A DNA stretch of 64,000 bases from Brachybacterium huguangmaarense. GTDB taxonomy: Bacteria; Actinomycetota; Actinomycetes; Actinomycetales; Dermabacteraceae. Shown here one piece after another: positions 1 to 9,040 of the stretch. The first letter of the stretch is position 1; every line of letters starts with the position of its first letter. The position numbers and the translations under genes were made by a program. The DNA is taken from contig NZ_CP107020.1 in NCBI RefSeq assembly GCF_025725725.1, positions 1-64,000 on the forward strand. Reading direction: 5' to 3'. The notes beneath the pieces are model-generated. The model was not told the origin of the DNA and did not search any database. It worked only from the letters and a program-made list of their open reading frames with translations.

Positions 1-1
1 C

Positions 2-832
2 TCGCACGCGGCGGACACGCCGGACGCCTACGACTGCTCCCTCGCCGCCCTGCGCCAGGCTGTCGACGGCGGGATCCGCCTGTTCGACACCGCGCAGTTC
101 TACGACGACGGGCGCGCCAACCGCCTGCTGCGCGAGGCCGTCGGGCGGCATCGCGACGACGTCGTCTACGCGACCAAGGTGGGCGCGCGCCCCGTGACCG
201 GCGGCCCCGTGCCCATGACCGCCGCACAACGGCCCCCCGAGCTGCGCGAGGCGGTCGAGGAGAACCTGCGCACGCTCGGCACGGATCGGCTCGACGTCGT
301 CTACATGCGGCGCATGGACTTCCTGCCCGGCATCGTCGTCGAGGAGGGCGAGCAGCGGGTGCCGCTCGCCGACCAGCTCGCCGAGCTCGTGGCCCTGCGC
401 GACGAGGGCAAGGTCCTCGGCATCGGGCTGTCGCACGTGACCCTCGAGCAGCTGCGCGAGGCGCTGCCCGTCGGCCTCGCCGCGGTCTCGAACATCCACA
501 GCCTGCTCGTGCGCCGGCACGAGGACCTGCTGCGCCTGTGCGTCGAGTCCTCGATCGCGTGGATCCCGTACTTCCCGCCCGGCGGCGGCTACTCCTTCGA
601 CCCGCTGCCCCGCACGGTGGACGATCCCGTCGTGCGCGAGATCGCCGAGGAGACCGACGCGACGCCCGCGCAGGTGGGCGCGGCCTGGATGCTCGGCCAC
701 GCCCCCGGCACGGTGATGATCTCGGGCACCGTGACTCCGTCCCACCTGGACGAGAACATCGCCGCCGGCGACCTCGTGCTCACCGCGGACCAGCGCGAGC
801 GCCTCGACGCCCGCGCCGACGACGCGAGCTGA
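2..832 (+). CDS. Aldo/keto reductase, 5' end outside the window
   Basis: This is the last ~276 residues of an aldo/keto reductase, a cytosolic NAD(P)H-dependent TIM-barrel oxidoreductase. The frame is open from base 2, so the true start lies before the window. The stretch 'LFDTAQFYDDGRANRLL' carries the family Asp and Tyr and 'VVYATKVG' the Lys. Where most members have His in a strand ending HxPD, this protein reads 'VVYMRRMDF', so Arg stands in the fourth tetrad position. The C-terminus has the usual cofactor-binding helices ('VMISGTVTPSHLDENI'). It ends 18 bases before the convergent SCO1664-family gene. The substrate cannot be told from sequence. Confidence 0.9.
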   Translation, partial: SHAADTPDAYDCSLAALRQAVDGGIRLFDTAQFYDDGRANRLLREAVGRHRDDVVYATKVGARPVTGGPVPMTAAQRPPELREAVEENLRTLGTDRLDVVYMRRMDFLPGIVVEEGEQRVPLADQLAELVALRDEGKVLGIGLSHVTLEQLREALPVGLAAVSNIHSLLVRRHEDLLRLCVESSIAWIPYFPPGGGYSFDPLPRTVDDPVVREIAEETDATPAQVGAAWMLGHAPGTVMISGTVTPSHLDENIAAGDLVLTADQRERLDARADDAS

Positions 833-850
833 GCGCTCCGTCGCCGACGC

Positions 851-1768
851 TCAGATGAGCGGCCAGGGGAAGCGCATGCCCGTGCGGTCGTGCGGCAGGG
901 CCCCGGAGGCCAGCAGGTAGCGCGCCCGGCCCTGCAGGGCGCGGACCTCGGCGGGGGTCAGCAGGTCGGCGATCGCGGCGGGCACGTCGTCGACGAGCGC
1001 GGCGACGTCGGCCACCAGCCCGGGCTCGACGGGCGCTCCCGCGAAGTCCCAGATCACGGTGCGCAGCTTGAGCTCCTCGTGCAGGCACAGCCCGTGGTCG
1101 ATGCCCCAGACGCGCCCGTCCTCGTCGCGCAGCACGTGGCCGGCCTTGCGGTCGGCATTGTTGACGAGCAGGTCGAAGACGGCCAGGCGGCGCAGCTGGG
1201 CGTCCGTGTCCTCCCCGGTGCCGTACAGGGTGAAGTAGTGCTCGGCGGGGTCGGCGACGACGAAGCGCTGGAGCGAGCCCTCGCCGAAGGGCAGGCCGTC
1301 CTCGCGCAGGACCGTGCGGGGCACGACGTGCCATCCCAGGGTCTCGCTCACGAGGTAGGCGGCGCGTTCACGACGGTGCAGGCCGGGCGGGAAGTCGTGG
1401 AGCGGCCGCTCCCCGAGCACGGGCTTGTAGATGCCCCAGAGCGCGTCCGTATCGTCCTCGATGCGCACGAGGAACGTCTCGTTGGAGCTCACGATGTGCC
1501 CGAGCAGCTCGACCGCCCCGCTGCGCAGGAGCTCGTCGGCCCGGGCGTCGTCCAGCTGCGTTCCGGCGTCCTCGTGCATGCCGAGCGCCTCGAGGGTCCG
1601 CTCCTCCTCGGCCTCCGCCTCGGGGTCCGTCAGCTCGTCGGCGGTGACGCCGAGGCCCAGCATCTCGGAGGCGAAGGTCTCGGCGGCGAGCACGTCGCGG
1701 GTCTCGTCCCCGGACGCGTCGTGCCCCGCGGCCTCGCCGGGCGGGCGCTCGTCGTCGGCGCCCGTCAC
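851..1768 (-). CDS. SCO1664 family protein (PI3/4-kinase-like fold)
   Basis: A 305-residue protein of the actinobacterial SCO1664 family, distantly related to phosphatidylinositol 3/4-kinase folds; its reaction is unknown. Kinase-like pieces are visible: 'ALWGIYKPVLGERPL' (Lys region), 'AVFDLLVNNADRKAGHVL' (catalytic-loop-like NxxDRK) and 'VWGIDHGLCL' (Asp-Gly-His-like metal site). The first ~65 residues are acidic and low in complexity. The GTG start is chosen because it overlaps the stop of the upstream phosphatase as GTGA, which implies translational coupling; the frame stays open further upstream but has no family similarity there. Family members commonly sit beside the phosphatase and a DUF3090 gene. 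No DUF3090 gene is seen here. Confidence 0.85.
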   Translation of the reverse strand: MTGADDERPPGEAAGHDASGDETRDVLAAETFASEMLGLGVTADELTDPEAEAEEERTLEALGMHEDAGTQLDDARADELLRSGAVELLGHIVSSNETFLVRIEDDTDALWGIYKPVLGERPLHDFPPGLHRRERAAYLVSETLGWHVVPRTVLREDGLPFGEGSLQRFVVADPAEHYFTLYGTGEDTDAQLRRLAVFDLLVNNADRKAGHVLRDEDGRVWGIDHGLCLHEELKLRTVIWDFAGAPVEPGLVADVAALVDDVPAAIADLLTPAEVRALQGRARYLLASGALPHDRTGMRFPWPLI

Positions 1769-2448
1769 GAGGCGACCAGGGTCTGGAGAGGCTCGTCGGT
1801 CGAGTTCATGGTGAGCACGACGGGGTCCTGCGCGGTGCCGTCGGGGTCGCGGTGATAGGCGATGGCGGAGACGGAGCACGGGCCCACGCTGATGCGCTGG
1901 AAGGCGTCCAGCGGCGTGGCGAGGGCGTGGGCGAGCAGGCAGCGGATGGGATCGGCATGGGAGAACAGCACGACGGTGCCGCCCGGGTGGGCGGCGCGCA
2001 GCCGGTCGACCGTCGCGACCATGCGTTCCTGCATCTCGCCGAAGCTCTCTCCTCCGGGGAAGCGGAAGCCGGACGGGCGGTGCTGCACGTCGGCCCACGC
2101 CTCCAGGCGGGCGAGGTCCGCGAGGCGCCGCCCCGTCCAGTCGCCGACCTCGCATTCGAGGAGCCCGTCGTCCAGGCGGAGCGGAAGCCCCGTGGCCTCG
2201 ACGGTCGGGGCCGCGGTCTCGCGGGTCCGCTCGAGCGGCGAGGAGTACAGGGCGGTCGGGCCCAGGGGCACGAGGCGCCGGGCGACGTGCGCGGCCTGCT
2301 CGCGGCCGGCCTCGGACAGGTGCAGGCCGGCTGCCCGGCCGGGCAGCTCGATCCCCGTGGTGGGGGTGCGGCCGTGGCGGACGAGCAGCACGCGCGTGGC
2401 GGTCCCGGCCGTCCCGGCGGGGACGGGGCGGGTCTGATCGGCGTTCAC
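1765..2448 (-). CDS. MSMEG_4193 family histidine phosphatase
   Basis: A 227-residue histidine-phosphatase-superfamily enzyme of the actinobacterial MSMEG_4193 type. It carries the catalytic 'LLVRHGRT' motif near residue 24, the Arg/Glu strand 'LYSSPLERTRETA', and the second catalytic His in 'VLFSHADPIR'. It should use a phospho-histidine intermediate on a small phosphorylated substrate; the substrate is not known. It is the first gene of a two-gene operon with the SCO1664-family gene (4-base overlap). A TAGTCT hexamer six bases before the GTG start suggests a leaderless transcript. Confidence 0.88.
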   Translation of the reverse strand: MNADQTRPVPAGTAGTATRVLLVRHGRTPTTGIELPGRAAGLHLSEAGREQAAHVARRLVPLGPTALYSSPLERTRETAAPTVEATGLPLRLDDGLLECEVGDWTGRRLADLARLEAWADVQHRPSGFRFPGGESFGEMQERMVATVDRLRAAHPGGTVVLFSHADPIRCLLAHALATPLDAFQRISVGPCSVSAIAYHRDPDGTAQDPVVLTMNSTDEPLQTLVAS

Positions 2449-2454
2449 CCGTCC

Positions 2455-2460
2455 AGACTA
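2455..2460 (-). promoter_or_regulatory. -10 hexamer, leaderless promoter of phosphatase gene
   Basis: On the minus strand TAGTCT lies exactly six bases before the GTG start at 2448. This spacing puts the transcription start at or next to the start codon. Confidence 0.6.
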
Positions 2461-2503
2461 GATCGGAACGGGCCGCCCGGACCCCCTCGGGACCGGCGGG
2501 GTG

Positions 2504-3748
2504 CTAGCGGCCGGCTCGGCGCCTCCGGCGCTCCTCGAGCTCGGCGGGATCCGGGGTCCACCGCACGAGGTCCTCGAGCGCGGCGAAGCCGCCGTCGATG
2601 TAGGCGCGCACGATCGCCCGGTCGTGGGCGAGACCGTCGACGAGGCCGTACTCGACCCGGTACTGCGTCTCGGCGCCGGGAACGGCTCCGGTCACCGTGC
2701 GCACCCGGGCCACGGAGTCCGCGGAGAAGTGGAGCTGGATCCCGTCGCCCACGTGCTCGTCCTCGAGGGTGAACACCTCGTCGTCGGTGCCGGCCCGTTC
2801 CGCCACGAAGCTCCAGAACGCCTCGGCAGCGCTCAGGTCGTCGCCGGGCGTCCAGGTCCGTGCCACCTCCTGGTCGTCGGTGAACGTCAGCGGGCGTCCG
2901 CCTGCTCCCGCCCGCGGGGCGGCGGCCTCGGGGTCGAAGGGCTGGCGCCGGCCGCGGTCGGTCGCCTCCGAGCACATCAGGAAGCTCACGCTCCTGACCG
3001 CGTCCCTCGAGAGCCCCGGGTGGACGCGGCGCAGGGCCGCCTCGACGGTCGAGGTCATCTCGTCCCATGCCTCCCGGTCCACCCCGGTCCGTCCGCGGCG
3101 CGGATCGCGGAGCAGGGGCCGTCCCGCCGCGGCGCCGTCGGCCGTGGCGATCACGTCCAGCACGGCCGGGAGCAGGCCGGGATCGACGGCATCGGGATCG
3201 CGCCTCGGGATGGTCGAGGCGTGCAGGAGCTGGCCCGTGTACGTGAGCACGGCGGTGTCGAGCGCGGAGAGCCTCACGCCGCGCTGCCGGCGGCGTCGGG
3301 CGGCCTCGTCCTCCTGCGCCCGATGCCAGCTGGGGGTCTCGTGCACGTCGGCGGTCGCCGCGAGGGCCTGGCCGTCGTCCAGCAGGTCGGGGTCGGCGCC
3401 GTGGGCGACGAGCACCCCGCGATGCCGACGGATCGTGCGGAAGAACGCATCCACCTGCTCGGGGCTGCCCAGCAGGATCGGATCGAGCAGGGACCGGCCG
3501 GCGTCCTCGTCGAGCGGCCCGCCGGTGCCGGCGTCGTCGCACAGGGGCAGCAGGGCGCTCCACAGGAGGAGATGGCGCGACCTGTCCTGCCGCAGCACCG
3601 CGAGGTGCGCGTCGCGCAGGGGGAGCCGGAAGCGCCGCGGGTCGTGGAGGGCGTCGGCACCGCCGACCACCTCGAGCGTGAGCGCTCCGTCCTCGACGAG
3701 CACCCGCGGCCAGAACGGGTCGCTCCGCGCGAACTCGATCGTCTCCAT
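2504..3748 (-). CDS. DUF6357 family protein
   Basis: A 414-residue soluble protein that resembles the actinobacterial DUF6357 family ('RHLLLWSALLPLCDDAGTGG', 'VLTYTGQLLHASTIPRR', 'SVSFLMCSEATDRGR', 'EVFTLEDEHVGDGIQLHF' are typical blocks). No catalytic motif or membrane segment is visible and the function is unknown. The ATG at 3748 is preceded by a GAGGAGG-type ribosome site eight to ten bases away. The frame is open upstream across the divergent ATPase gene, but that part is shadow coding. The C-terminus is a basic tail (RRRRRAGR). Confidence 0.8.
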   Translation of the reverse strand: METIEFARSDPFWPRVLVEDGALTLEVVGGADALHDPRRFRLPLRDAHLAVLRQDRSRHLLLWSALLPLCDDAGTGGPLDEDAGRSLLDPILLGSPEQVDAFFRTIRRHRGVLVAHGADPDLLDDGQALAATADVHETPSWHRAQEDEAARRRRQRGVRLSALDTAVLTYTGQLLHASTIPRRDPDAVDPGLLPAVLDVIATADGAAAGRPLLRDPRRGRTGVDREAWDEMTSTVEAALRRVHPGLSRDAVRSVSFLMCSEATDRGRRQPFDPEAAAPRAGAGGRPLTFTDDQEVARTWTPGDDLSAAEAFWSFVAERAGTDDEVFTLEDEHVGDGIQLHFSADSVARVRTVTGAVPGAETQYRVEYGLVDGLAHDRAIVRAYIDGGFAALEDLVRWTPDPAELEERRRRRAGR

Positions 3749-3850
3749 GGGGGCGGCCCTCCTCTCGGCGCCGAGCCGCTCGGCGCGCGCCCAGTATCGC
3801 GTCCCGGCCGGCCGGCGCCGCGCACCCTGTCGGATGTCGGATCCCGGGTC

Positions 3851-3856
3851 TAGCGT
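3851..3856 (+). promoter_or_regulatory. -10 hexamer, leaderless promoter of MoxR-type gene
   Basis: TAGCGT ends six bases before the GTG start at 3863. No other ribosome site is visible, which supports leaderless translation. Confidence 0.6.
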
Positions 3857-3862
3857 GGAGAC

Positions 3863-5275
3863 GTGAGCGAACGTCCGGGATCCCGTCCCACCCTCAGCAC
3901 CCTCGGAGAGCTGCGCGCCTCCGGCCACGTCTACCGTCCCCTGCGCGAGGAGATGCGCGAGAACCTGCTGGCCCGCCTCGCGAGCGGCGAGAACCCGTGG
4001 CCCGGCATGCACGGGATGGCCACGACCGTCGTGCCCCAGCTCGAACGGGCCATCATCGCCGGGCACGACGTCGTGCTGCTCGGCGAGCGCGGTCAGGGCA
4101 AGACCCGCCTGCTGCGCACCCTGGTCGGGCTGCTCGACGAGTGGAGCCCCGCGATCGCCGGCTCCGAGCTCTCGGAGCATCCGTATGCCCCGATCACCGA
4201 GGCGATGCGGGCACGGGTCGAGACCGAGGGCGACGCCCTGCCGATCCTCTGGCGCCACCGCGACGAGCGCTACGTCGAGAAGCTCTCGACACCGGACACC
4301 TCGGTCGCCGACATGATCGGCGACGTCGACCCCATGCGCGTCGCCGAGGGCCGTCGCCTGGGCGACCCGGAGACCATCCACTACGGGCTCGTGCCGCGCG
4401 CCAACCGCGGCATCGTCGCCCTCAACGAGCTGCCCGACCTGGCCGAGCGCATCCAGGTGGCCCTGCTCAACGTGATGGAGGAGCGCGACGTCCAGATCCG
4501 CGGCTACGTGCTGCGCCTCCCCCTCGACGTGCTCGTCGTGGCCTCCGCCAATCCCGAGGACTACACCAACCGCGGCCGCATCATCACGCCCCTCAAGGAC
4601 CGGTTCGGCGCGGAGATCCGCACGCACTACCCGCTCGAGCTGGCCGACGAGATCGCCGTGGTGCGCCAGGAGGCCCGTCTGACCGCCGAGGTGCCCGACG
4701 TCGTGCTCGAGATCCTGGCCCGCTTCACACGGGACCTGCGCGAGTCCCCCGCCGTGAATCAGGCCTCCGGGGTGTCGGCCCGCTTCGCGATCTCGGGCGC
4801 CGAGACCGTCGCCGCGGCGGCCCGCCACCGCGCCGCCCTGACCGGGGACGAGCCCGTGGCCCGGCCCGTCGACACCCAGGCCGTGACGGCCGTGCTGCGC
4901 GGCAAGGTCGAGTTCGAGTCGGGCGAGGAGGGCCGTGAGCAGGACATCCTCGAGCACGGGCTGCGCAGTGCGACCGCGCAGACCGTGCGCGAGCACTTCG
5001 CGGGGCTCGACCTCGGCCCGCTCGTGGACGCCTTCGACGGCGCCCGCACCGTCACCACCGGCGAGCGGGTGACCGCCCGTGAGCTGCTCGACTCCCTGCC
5101 CGCCCTCGACGGCGCGGACGACGAGGGCGCCGGGCTGTACGACGCGATCGCGGACCGGCTCGGGGCACGAGGCCCCGCCGAGCGCGCCGGCGCGATCGAG
5201 CTGGCCCTCGAAGGGCTCTATCTGGTGCGTCGACTGTCCAAGGACACCGGCGACGGAGAGACCGTGTACGGATGA
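3863..5275 (+). CDS. MoxR/magnesium-chelatase-type AAA+ ATPase
   Basis: A 470-residue AAA+ ATPase. Walker A is 'LLGERGQGKTRLLR' near residue 74, Walker B is 'GIVALNELPDL' near residue 180, and sensor 1 is 'VLVVASANPEDYTNRGR'. The insert-rich architecture is like ChlI/BchI and MoxR proteins, which remodel or load metal-dependent partners together with a VWA protein. Its stop overlaps the ATG of the next gene (ATGA), and that gene encodes a VWA protein, so the two form a classical MoxR-VWA chaperone pair. The client is unknown; no dehydrogenase or chelatase is nearby. GTG start chosen from the -10 spacing. Confidence 0.9.
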   Translation: MSERPGSRPTLSTLGELRASGHVYRPLREEMRENLLARLASGENPWPGMHGMATTVVPQLERAIIAGHDVVLLGERGQGKTRLLRTLVGLLDEWSPAIAGSELSEHPYAPITEAMRARVETEGDALPILWRHRDERYVEKLSTPDTSVADMIGDVDPMRVAEGRRLGDPETIHYGLVPRANRGIVALNELPDLAERIQVALLNVMEERDVQIRGYVLRLPLDVLVVASANPEDYTNRGRIITPLKDRFGAEIRTHYPLELADEIAVVRQEARLTAEVPDVVLEILARFTRDLRESPAVNQASGVSARFAISGAETVAAAARHRAALTGDEPVARPVDTQAVTAVLRGKVEFESGEEGREQDILEHGLRSATAQTVREHFAGLDLGPLVDAFDGARTVTTGERVTARELLDSLPALDGADDEGAGLYDAIADRLGARGPAERAGAIELALEGLYLVRRLSKDTGDGETVYG

Positions 5276-7260
5276 GCCCGGCGCGCTACGGCCGCTACCG
5301 CGGCGGCCCCGACCCGCTCGCCCCGCCCGTGGACCTCGCGGCCGCGCTCGAGGCGATGAGCGACGACATCCTCGAGGGCTACTCCCCCGAGCAGGCCCTG
5401 CGCGAGTACCTCCGGCGCGGCGATGCGAGCACCCGCGGCCTCGACCGTCTCGCCGGCCGCGTCCAGCAGCGACGCCGCGACCTGCTGTCCCGTCACCGCC
5501 TGGGCGGTACGCTCGACGAGGCCCGCACGCTCCTGGACCGTGCGATCCTCGCCGAGCGCGGGCAGCTGGCCCGTGACGTCGACATGGACGAGACCGACCG
5601 CGCCTTCCGCCAGATGCAGATCGACGACCTGCCGTCCTCGACCGCCGCCGCGGTCTCCGAGCTCGCCGACTACGACTGGGCCTCGACCGAGGCGCGCCAG
5701 GCCTACGAGCAGATCAAGGACCTGCTGGGCCGCGAGATGCTCGACGCCCGCTTCGCCGGCATGAAGCAGGCCCTCGAGGGCGCGACCGACGCGGACCGGC
5801 AGGCCGTCACCGGAATGCTGTCCGACCTCAACGACCTGCTCGACAAGCATGCGCGGGGCGAGGACACCCCCGAGGACTTCGCCCGTTTCATGGCCGAGCA
5901 CGGTGACGCGTTCCCGGAGGGCCCCGAGACGATCGACGAGCTGATCGACACGCTCGCCCAGCGCGCCGCGGCGGCCCAGCGCATGCTGCGCTCGATGACC
6001 GCCGAGCAGCGACGCGAGCTCATGGAGCTGTCGGCGCAGGCCTTCGGCTCGCCCGAGCTGATGGCCCAGCTCGACCGGATGGACGCCGCGCTGCAAGGCC
6101 TGCGTCCCGGCGAGGACTGGAGCGGCGCGGAGTCGTTCGAGGGCGATCAGGGCCTGGGCCTCGGCGACGGCACCGGGGTGCTCCAGGACCTCGCCGAGCT
6201 GGACCGCCTCGCCGAGCAGCTCTCCCAGTCCTATGCGGGCTCCTCCCTCTCGGACCTCGACGTCGAGTCCCTGGCCCGTCAGCTCGGGGACGAGGCCGCC
6301 GTCGACGCCCGGACCCTCGCCGAGATCGAACGCGCGATGCGCGACTCCGGCTACCTCCGGCGCGGAGCCGACGGCGACCTGCGCCTGTCGCCGCGCGCGA
6401 TGCGGCGCCTGGGCTCCTCGCTCCTGCGCGACGCGAGCGCCCGGCTCGCGGACCGCTCGGGAGCGCGCGACACGCGCCTGGCCGGCGCGGCCGGCGAGCA
6501 GACCGGGGCGAGCCGCCCCTGGCAGTTCGGGGACACGGAGCCGTGGGACGTGACGCGCACGATCACCAACGCGATCACGCGCACCGCGAGCACCGGCGGC
6601 GACCCCGGCCACGGGCTCCGTCTGCGCGTCGAGGACGTCGAGGTGCACGAGACCGAGGCGCGCACCCGCGCCGCCGTCGCGCTGCTCGTCGACACGTCGT
6701 TCTCGATGGCCTCCGAAGGGCGCTGGGTGCCGATGAAGCGCACGGCCCTCGCGCTGCACCATCTGATCGCGACCCGGTTCCGGGGCGACGACCTGCAGCT
6801 GATCTCCTTCGGCCGGTACGCGCGGCGGATGGACGTCGAGGAGCTCACCGCGCTCCCGGCGGAGTACGAGCAGGGCACCAACCTGCATCACGCGCTGCTG
6901 CTGGCCGGGCGCTTCTTCCGTTCCCACCCGAGCATGCAGCTCGTGCTGCTGGTCGTCACCGACGGTGAGCCGACCGCCCATCTGCTGCCGGGCGGGGAGC
7001 CCTGGTTCACCTATCCCCCGGCTCCCGAGACGCTCGCGGCGACGGTCGCCGAGCTCGACCGGGTCGCCCGGCTGGGCACGCGCACCACGTTCTTCCGCCT
7101 CGGCGACGACCCCGGCCTCGAACGGTTCCTCGCCGCCATGGCCCGCCGGGTCGACGGCGCCGTCGTCGCCCCGGACCCGGAGGATCTCGGCTCGGCCGTC
7201 GTGGGCGAGTACCTGCGCCGCCGCCCCGGGGCGACCACGGGAGGCTACGACGCCGCCTGA
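5272..7260 (+). CDS. VWA domain protein, partner of the AAA+ ATPase
   Basis: A 662-residue protein with a long helical N-terminal region (residues 1-440, charged, Leu/Ala-rich) and a C-terminal von Willebrand factor A domain (about 460-640). The MIDAS motif 'LLVDTSFSM' (DxSxS-like: Asp-Thr-Ser-Phe-Ser) and the later 'VVTDGEP' are intact, so a divalent metal is probably bound. It overlaps the MoxR-type gene by four bases and must be co-translated with it. In known pairs the ATPase and the VWA protein act together to mature or insert a cofactor into a target complex. No signal peptide is seen, so it is probably cytosolic. Confidence 0.88.
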   Translation: MSPARYGRYRGGPDPLAPPVDLAAALEAMSDDILEGYSPEQALREYLRRGDASTRGLDRLAGRVQQRRRDLLSRHRLGGTLDEARTLLDRAILAERGQLARDVDMDETDRAFRQMQIDDLPSSTAAAVSELADYDWASTEARQAYEQIKDLLGREMLDARFAGMKQALEGATDADRQAVTGMLSDLNDLLDKHARGEDTPEDFARFMAEHGDAFPEGPETIDELIDTLAQRAAAAQRMLRSMTAEQRRELMELSAQAFGSPELMAQLDRMDAALQGLRPGEDWSGAESFEGDQGLGLGDGTGVLQDLAELDRLAEQLSQSYAGSSLSDLDVESLARQLGDEAAVDARTLAEIERAMRDSGYLRRGADGDLRLSPRAMRRLGSSLLRDASARLADRSGARDTRLAGAAGEQTGASRPWQFGDTEPWDVTRTITNAITRTASTGGDPGHGLRLRVEDVEVHETEARTRAAVALLVDTSFSMASEGRWVPMKRTALALHHLIATRFRGDDLQLISFGRYARRMDVEELTALPAEYEQGTNLHHALLLAGRFFRSHPSMQLVLLVVTDGEPTAHLLPGGEPWFTYPPAPETLAATVAELDRVARLGTRTTFFRLGDDPGLERFLAAMARRVDGAVVAPDPEDLGSAVVGEYLRRRPGATTGGYDAA

Positions 7261-7321
7261 GCCGTCCCGCCTGCGAGGAGGGAACGTGCCCCACCCCCTG
7301 TCGCGCGGCCGGTCGCGCTGC

Positions 7322-7327
7322 TAGTGT
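7322..7327 (+). promoter_or_regulatory. Possible -10 hexamer for the APC permease gene
   Basis: TAGTGT lies about 70 bases before the permease ATG. It would give a short leader that contains the ribosome site. No convincing -35 element is seen. Confidence 0.35.
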
Positions 7328-7402
7328 GTGCGCCCATCGAAGCGGCGTGCGCCGGGACGGGCCACCGCGGGCAGAGTCCCTTGCCTGTGACAGGAGCCGG
7401 AC

Positions 7403-8911
7403 ATGGCCAGCACCATCTTCCGTACGAAATCCGTCGAGCAGTCGATCCGTGACACCGAGGATCCCGAGCACGCGCTAAAGAAGAACCTCGGGGCGCTCGA
7501 CCTGATCGTGTTCGGCGTCGGCGTCTGCATCGGCGCCGGCATCTTCGTCCTCACCGGTCAGGCGGCCGCCTCCAACGCCGGCCCCGCGATCGCGCTGTCG
7601 TTCCTGCTGGCGGGCATCGCGTGCGGGCTCGCCGCGGTCTGCTACGCGGAGTTCGCCTCGACGGTGCCCGTCGCCGGCAGCGCCTACACCTTCACCTACG
7701 CCACGATGGGCGAGCTGCTCGCCTGGATCATCGGCTGGGACCTGATCCTCGAGTTCACCGTGGGATCCGCGGCGCTCGCGACCTCGTTCAGCCAGTACCT
7801 CGCCGTCGTGCTCGACGGCACGCCGCTCGAGATCCCCACGGCGATCGCCACGGTCGAGGGCGGCGTCATCAACCTGCCCGCCGGGCTGCTCGTGCTCGTG
7901 ATGACCGGCGTGCTCGTGGCCGGCGTCAAGCTGTCGAGCCGGATCAACCAGATCGTCACGGGCATCAAGCTGCTCGTCGTGATCGCGGTCGTGGTCGCCG
8001 GCATCTTCCTCGTCAAGACGTCGAACTGGGTGCCGTTCATCCCGCCGTCGCAGGGCACGTCGGGCGACGCGGGCCAGGCCCTCGACCTGCCCCTCGTGCA
8101 GACGATCTTCGGCCTCGAGCCGAGCGTGTTCGGCTTCGGCGGCGTGATGGCCGCGGCCGCCATGGTGTTCTTCGCGTTCATCGGCTTCGACGTCGTCGCG
8201 ACCACCGCCGAGGAGACCCGCAACCCCCAGCGCAACCTGCCGATCGGCATCTTCGGCTCGCTCGCGATCGTGACCCTCGCCTACATGGCGGTGTCCCTCG
8301 TGATCACGGGCATGCAGAACTACAAGGACATCGACCCGGACGACGGCGCGCCGCTGGCCACCGCCTTCGTCAACGCGGGGCTGCCGGTGATGGGCGAGCT
8401 GATCGCCATCGGAGCCTGCATCGGCCTCACCGCCGTGTGCATGATCCTGTTCATGGGCCAGTCCCGCGTGGGCTTCGCGATGGCCCGCGACGGCCTGCTG
8501 CCGACGTGGCTCGCCAAGACCCATCCGCGCTTCAGGACCCCGTACCGCCTGACCATCATCGCGGGCGTCGTGATCGCCCTGCTGTCCGCGTTCATGCCGC
8601 TGTCGGAGCTCGCGCACCTGGTCAACATCGGCACCCTCGCCGCGTTCGTGCTCGTCTCGATCGGCGTCATCGTGCTGCGCCGCAAGCGGCCCGACCTCGA
8701 GCGCTCGTTCCGGGTGCCGTTCGTGCCGGTGCTGCCGATCGTGGCGGCCCTGGTCTGCTTCTACCTGATGCTGAACCTGACGCTCGAGACCTGGATCCGC
8801 TTCGTGGTGTGGCTCGCCGTCGGCCTCATCGTGTACGTCGTGTACTCGCGGCGCCACAGCCGCCTCGGCCGCGCCGAGGCGCACGAGAAGGCGGCGGCCG
8901 ACGCGGGCTGA
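7403..8911 (+). CDS. APC-family amino acid permease
   Basis: A 502-residue integral membrane transporter of the amino acid-polyamine-organocation superfamily, cationic amino acid transporter branch. The first membrane segment carries the unwound substrate-site motif 'GVGVCIGAGIFVLTG' near residue 45, and about 12 hydrophobic helices follow. 'FFAFIGFDVVATTAEETRNP' is the typical TM6-7 signature. It should take up an amino acid with a proton or exchange it across the cytoplasmic membrane. ATG 7403 follows a CAGGAG ribosome site. The gene is monocistronic, ends in an inverted repeat, and faces the tct operon. Confidence 0.92.
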   Translation: MASTIFRTKSVEQSIRDTEDPEHALKKNLGALDLIVFGVGVCIGAGIFVLTGQAAASNAGPAIALSFLLAGIACGLAAVCYAEFASTVPVAGSAYTFTYATMGELLAWIIGWDLILEFTVGSAALATSFSQYLAVVLDGTPLEIPTAIATVEGGVINLPAGLLVLVMTGVLVAGVKLSSRINQIVTGIKLLVVIAVVVAGIFLVKTSNWVPFIPPSQGTSGDAGQALDLPLVQTIFGLEPSVFGFGGVMAAAAMVFFAFIGFDVVATTAEETRNPQRNLPIGIFGSLAIVTLAYMAVSLVITGMQNYKDIDPDDGAPLATAFVNAGLPVMGELIAIGACIGLTAVCMILFMGQSRVGFAMARDGLLPTWLAKTHPRFRTPYRLTIIAGVVIALLSAFMPLSELAHLVNIGTLAAFVLVSIGVIVLRRKRPDLERSFRVPFVPVLPIVAALVCFYLMLNLTLETWIRFVVWLAVGLIVYVVYSRRHSRLGRAEAHEKAAADAG

Positions 8912-8961
8912 GCGCCGCTGGCCCCTCTCGTCCCGGCGCCCGCACAGTGATCACCCGACAC

Positions 8962-9018
8962 CGAGATCGCCATGTCCGGCGGAATCCGTGAGGAGTTCCG
9001 CGGGACATGGCGATCTCG
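8962..9018. terminator. Large inverted repeat between convergent genes
   Basis: Two 22-base arms (8962-8983 and 8997-9018) pair with one mismatch around a 13-base loop. There is no T run. The position between convergent APC and tctA genes fits a bidirectional terminator. Confidence 0.7.
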
Positions 9019-9040
9019 AGCGGCGAGGAGCGCCGGTGGC

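Noticed and set aside
5218..6981. 587-codon minus-strand frame opposite the VWA gene
   Set aside because: It is a GC-rich shadow with no family similarity; the plus-strand VWA protein is clearly real.
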